Source: JACDBD01 sp050743385
GTDB lineage: Bacteria > Actinomycetota > Acidimicrobiia > IMCC26256 > JACDBD01
Reading direction: 5' to 3'
Length of the DNA: 7,745 bases
Assembly: GCA_050743385.1 (NCBI GenBank)
Contig: JBOGFJ010000020.1
Span: 1-7,745, forward strand
Below, in pieces: positions 5,994 through 7,745 of the stretch. Position 1 is the first letter of the stretch; every line of letters begins with the position of its first letter. The position numbers and the translations under genes are program-made. The notes beneath the pieces are model-generated. The model made no database searches, was not told the origin of the DNA, and saw only the letters and a list, made by a program, of their open reading frames with translations.

Positions 5994-6425
5994 ATGTCGG
6001 AGCAGCAGCTGTTCTACGAGGACGTCGAGAAGGGTGACGAGGCCCCGGAGAAGAGCCACGAGCTCACCCGCACCGACCTCGTCATGTACGCGGGCGCATC
6101 GGGCGACTTCAACCCGATGCACACCGACGAGGTGAAGGCCAAGGAGGCCGGGCTGCCGAGCGTGTTCGGCCACGGCATGTTCACCGCCGGGATGCTGGCG
6201 ACCGCCCTCACCGACTACGTGGGCATCGGCAACCTCAAGTCGTACAAGGTGCGCTTCACCAAGCAGACCTGGCCCGGCGAGACCCTCACCGCCAAGATCC
6301 GGATCGCGTCGAAGTACGAGGAGGACGGCGAGGGCCGCGTCGACCTCGAGTGCGAGGTCGTGAACCAGGACGGCGAGGCCAAGCTCAGCGGTGTGGCCGT
6401 CGCCGCCCTGCCTGCGCGCGGCTGA
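5994..6425 (+). CDS. MaoC-family (R)-specific enoyl-CoA/ACP hydratase, HadB-like
   Basis: A 143-residue single hot-dog-fold protein that would hydrate enoyl-CoA (or dehydrate 3-hydroxyacyl thioesters) with R stereochemistry. The hydratase-2 motif is complete: SGDFNPMH at 36-43, with catalytic Asp38 and His43 and the trailing H-x5-A (Ala49). GHGMFTAGML (59-68) lies on the central helix, and the strands LKSYKVRFTKQTWPGETLTAKI follow. The N-terminal part (LTRTDLVMYAGASGD) is close in style to mycobacterial HadB and to the MaoC domain of ChsH2. Single-fold MaoC proteins act as homodimers or heterodimers; no second MaoC gene is visible here. ATG 5994 is the natural start and has no Shine-Dalgarno sequence. 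The CMD, DUF35 and thiolase-like genes follow on the same strand. Confidence 0.88.
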   Translation: MSEQQLFYEDVEKGDEAPEKSHELTRTDLVMYAGASGDFNPMHTDEVKAKEAGLPSVFGHGMFTAGMLATALTDYVGIGNLKSYKVRFTKQTWPGETLTAKIRIASKYEEDGEGRVDLECEVVNQDGEAKLSGVAVAALPARG

Positions 6426-6459
6426 CGCTGCCGGATCGGTGGGGAGGGCCACGCCGACC

Positions 6460-6473
6460 CCCGCCCGAGCGGG
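6460..6473 (+). other. Small hairpin in the maoC-CMD gap
   Basis: CCCGC, loop CCGA, GCGGG form a five-pair GC stem about 35 bases after the maoC stop, with no T-run. It may be a weak pause or processing site, or chance in such GC-rich DNA. The rest of the 106-base gap shows only TAACGT at 6478-6483, which could pass as a -10 (TAnnnT) but has no matching -35. Confidence 0.2.
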
Positions 6474-6500
6474 TGCCTAACGTGGCCGGTGGTCGAGCTC

Positions 6501-6508
6501 GAGGAGGG
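6501..6508 (+). promoter_or_regulatory. Strong ribosome binding site before a six-codon mini-ORF
   Basis: GAGGAGGG lies six bases before ATG 6515 but 23 bases before GTG 6532. By spacing it serves the mini-ORF rather than the CMD gene directly. Confidence 0.55.
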
Positions 6509-6514
6509 CCCCGG

Positions 6515-6535
6515 ATGACTACCGACGTCGCGTGA
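6515..6535 (+). CDS. Mini-ORF MTTDVA overlapping the CMD start
   Basis: ATG plus five codons then TGA, positioned correctly behind GAGGAGGG. Its stop overlaps the GTG of the next gene (GTGA). It could act as a leader whose translation delivers ribosomes to GTG 6532. Alternatively, one base is missing here: one extra base after 6531 would fuse it in frame as MTTDVA-V-TERRQQPDW, a natural-looking N-terminus for the CMD protein. I cannot choose between these from one sequence. Confidence 0.35.
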   Translation: MTTDVA

Positions 6536-6885
6536 CCGAACGCAGGCAGCAGCCCGACTGGAGCTTTCCGTTCGAGGAGCCCCTCGACGAGGTGTTCCCG
6601 GCGCTGCACACCGCCCAGAACGCGTGGCTGAGCCAGATCGACTCACTCAAGGCGCCCGACCGCAAGACGCACGAGCTCATCCGCCTCGTGTGCACGGTCG
6701 TCCTGCGCAACCCGCCCGGCGTGCGCCGCCATGCCCGCCTGGCCAAGGAGGTCGGGGCGAGCTGGGACGAGATCCTCGGCTCGATCATGCTCACCCTGCC
6801 CGGGTTCGGTCTCCTCCCCGCGGTCGAGGCCATCCCTCACGCGCGCGACGGCTTCGACGCCGCCCCCGAAGCCGAGGAGGACTGA
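6532..6885 (+). CDS. Carboxymuconolactone decarboxylase-fold protein lacking CxxC
   Basis: A 117-residue all-helical protein with the CMD/AhpD pattern: an N-terminal helix pair, then KTHELIRLVCTVVLRNPPGVRRHARLAKEVGASWDEILGSIMLTL (45-89). The His (67), the 'aGAs.dEI' turn and the following helix match the family core. The redox Cys pair (C-x-x-C-x-x-x-H) of AhpD-like enzymes is absent: the aligned positions around 61-64 are Pro-Pro-Gly-Val, so peroxidase activity is not expected. It may keep a decarboxylase-like, binding or structural role for the neighbouring CoA-thioester enzymes. GTG 6532 is the first usable start in frame, but the upstream Shine-Dalgarno sequence is too far (23 bases) unless a mini-ORF or a missing base intervenes. 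The stop is eight bases before the DUF35 GTG. Confidence 0.75.
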   Translation: MTERRQQPDWSFPFEEPLDEVFPALHTAQNAWLSQIDSLKAPDRKTHELIRLVCTVVLRNPPGVRRHARLAKEVGASWDEILGSIMLTLPGFGLLPAVEAIPHARDGFDAAPEAEED

Positions 6886-6893
6886 GCTCCGCG

Positions 6894-7337
6894 GTGAGCC
6901 CCACCGAGCCACCCTTCCGCATCCTGCCGCGCCTCACCGACCGCAACCGCCACTTCTGGACCGGCGGCGAGGACGGCGAGCTGCGGTTCCTGCGCTGCCA
7001 GGACGACGGCGCCTATGTGCACCCGCCGGTGACGCGCTGCCCGCGCTGCTTCGGCAAGAACCTCAAGGTGGAAGACGTGTCGGGGCGTGCCACCGTGCTG
7101 ACCTACTCGGTCAACCACCAACCGTGGATGCCGGGCCCGGAGCCGCCCTACGTGGTCGCGATCGTCGAGATCGTGGAACAGGAGGGCGTGCGCCTCACCA
7201 CGAACATCGTCAACTGCCCGGTCGACGACGTACGCGTCGGGATGTCCGTGCGGGTCGTGTTCGAGGAGCACGTCGACGGCGACGAGTCGGTGTGGATCCC
7301 GCTGTTCGAGCCGCTGAAGACCGACGGGGAGCAGTAA
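6894..7337 (+). CDS. DUF35 OB-fold protein with incomplete zinc ribbon (thiolase partner)
   Basis: A 147-residue protein with the DUF35 layout. An N-terminal helix (DRNRHFWTGGEDGELRFLRC) is followed by a rubredoxin-like ribbon and an OB-fold (about 58-140, from VSGRATVLTYSVNHQPW to SVWIPLFEP). The ribbon has Cys35, Cys49 and Cys52, but the fourth expected Cys is Asp38 (RCQDDG), so tetrahedral Cys4 zinc binding is unlikely. Proteins of this family sit beside thiolase-like enzymes and bind CoA substrates or stabilise the partner, as ChsH2's DUF35 part does for Ltp2. GTG 6894 is chosen because it follows the CMD stop directly. GAGGAGG at 6874-6880 is 13 bases away, somewhat far. Three bases (7338-7340) separate or join it to the thiolase-like gene. 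Confidence 0.85.
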   Translation: MSPTEPPFRILPRLTDRNRHFWTGGEDGELRFLRCQDDGAYVHPPVTRCPRCFGKNLKVEDVSGRATVLTYSVNHQPWMPGPEPPYVVAIVEIVEQEGVRLTTNIVNCPVDDVRVGMSVRVVFEEHVDGDESVWIPLFEPLKTDGEQ

Positions 7338-7339
7338 GG

Positions 7340-7745
7340 ATGGCGAAGGACCATGCGGAGAAGCGGGCGGTGATCAGCGGGGTCGGGCAATCGGAGGTCG
7401 GTCGCCGCCTCTACCGCGACCCTCTCGACCTCACCCTCGACGCCTGCCTCGCCGCCATCGACGACGCCGGCCTCACGCCGGCCGATATCGACGGCATCGC
7501 CACCTACCCGGGCGGGATGGACCAGCCGCCCGGCTTCTCGGGCGCGGGCGTCGTCGACGTGCAGGACGCGCTGCGCCTCGAGCTCTCGTGGTACACGGGC
7601 GGCCTCGAGCTCCCGGGACAGCTCGGCTCGGTGATCGACGCCTGCCTGGCGGTGGCGTGCGACCTCGCCACCCACGTGTTGTGCTTCCGCTCCGTCTACG
7701 AGGGCAGCGCCCAGGGCAAGGAAGGACGCTCGGCGGTCATGCCCG
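7340..7745 (+). CDS. Thiolase-like (SCP-x/Ltp2 type) protein, 3' end outside the window
   Basis: The first 135 residues are visible. RAVISGVGQSEVGRR is the usual opening of the SCP-x/lipid-transfer-protein branch of thiolases. It is followed by DLTLDACLAAIDDAGLTPADIDGIATYPGG and ELPGQLGSVIDACLAVACDLATHVLCFRSV, the helix that normally follows the nucleophile. Counting back about 17 residues from the position of the usual 'sGxaD' glycine (here Asp108) puts the classical Cys near Leu91, in GGLELPG. No Cys is there; the nearest are Cys102 and Cys107. This fits non-thiolytic members such as Ltp2, a retroaldolase in sterol side-chain degradation that needs a DUF35 partner, which is the gene just upstream. 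GGGGAG at 7326-7331 lies eight bases before the ATG. It is open to the window end, so the catalytic C-terminal half cannot be inspected. Confidence 0.82.
   Translation, partial: MAKDHAEKRAVISGVGQSEVGRRLYRDPLDLTLDACLAAIDDAGLTPADIDGIATYPGGMDQPPGFSGAGVVDVQDALRLELSWYTGGLELPGQLGSVIDACLAVACDLATHVLCFRSVYEGSAQGKEGRSAVMP

Noticed and set aside
5912..5995. Upstream extension of mgtE to 5995
   Set aside because: It would cover the TTGACA/palindrome region and adds an Arg/Ser-rich tail; ATG 5911 has an ideal Shine-Dalgarno sequence.
4656..6452. 598-codon minus-strand frame
   Set aside because: Only its last 92 codons (from 4931) are real, the N-terminus of the ligase. The rest runs in the wrong frame through mgtE and antisense to maoC.
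1..7745. tRNA, rRNA, insertion sequences, attachment sites
   Set aside because: I saw no cloverleaf, rRNA signature, transposase motif or flanking terminal repeats anywhere in the window.

Overview
The window is GC-rich, closely packed and uses many GTG starts and overlapping stop/start codons. The gene families (an actinobacterial-style Tad/Flp pilus cluster, an acyl-CoA ligase, a DUF35/OB-fold protein next to a thiolase-like protein) point to a free-living actinobacterium, perhaps of the Acidimicrobiia. That placement is inference from protein style, not from a marker gene.

Left block, about 136-2889, plus strand: the end of a Tad (tight adherence) pilus operon. It holds the C-terminal part of TadB, a complete TadC, a 50-residue Flp-type pilin, two TadE-like pseudopilins and a short TadG-like protein. 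Most junctions overlap (GTGA or TGATG), so the block is almost certainly one transcript. The ATPase, TadZ and prepilin peptidase are not in view. The first 135 bases do not continue TadB convincingly in any forward frame. On the minus strand they read as a protein-like fragment that is also cut off at the same point, so a rearrangement or assembly junction near 136 is suspected.

Middle block, 2893-5911, minus strand: a short MgtE-type magnesium channel (CBS pair plus membrane domain, no N-terminal domain) overlaps an acyl-CoA synthetase. The synthetase is split by a single in-frame TGA exactly where the family usually has Trp (LPNWW-E). Downstream lies a small gene for a coiled-coil protein made of near-perfect 7-residue repeats with a C-terminal membrane anchor. 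Its end meets the end of the Tad operon in a tight convergent arrangement.

Right block, 5994-7745, plus strand: a MaoC/HadB-type (R)-hydratase, a carboxymuconolactone-decarboxylase-fold protein without its CxxC, a DUF35 OB-fold protein and the start of a thiolase-like protein without the usual nucleophilic Cys. MaoC + DUF35 + Cys-less thiolase is the parts list of the ChsH1/ChsH2/Ltp2 hydratase-retroaldolase system of actinobacterial sterol side-chain breakdown, so a CoA-thioester side-chain shortening role is a reasonable hypothesis. The 82-base divergent gap between mgtE and maoC carries a TTGACA element overlapped by a perfect inverted repeat, a likely control site.
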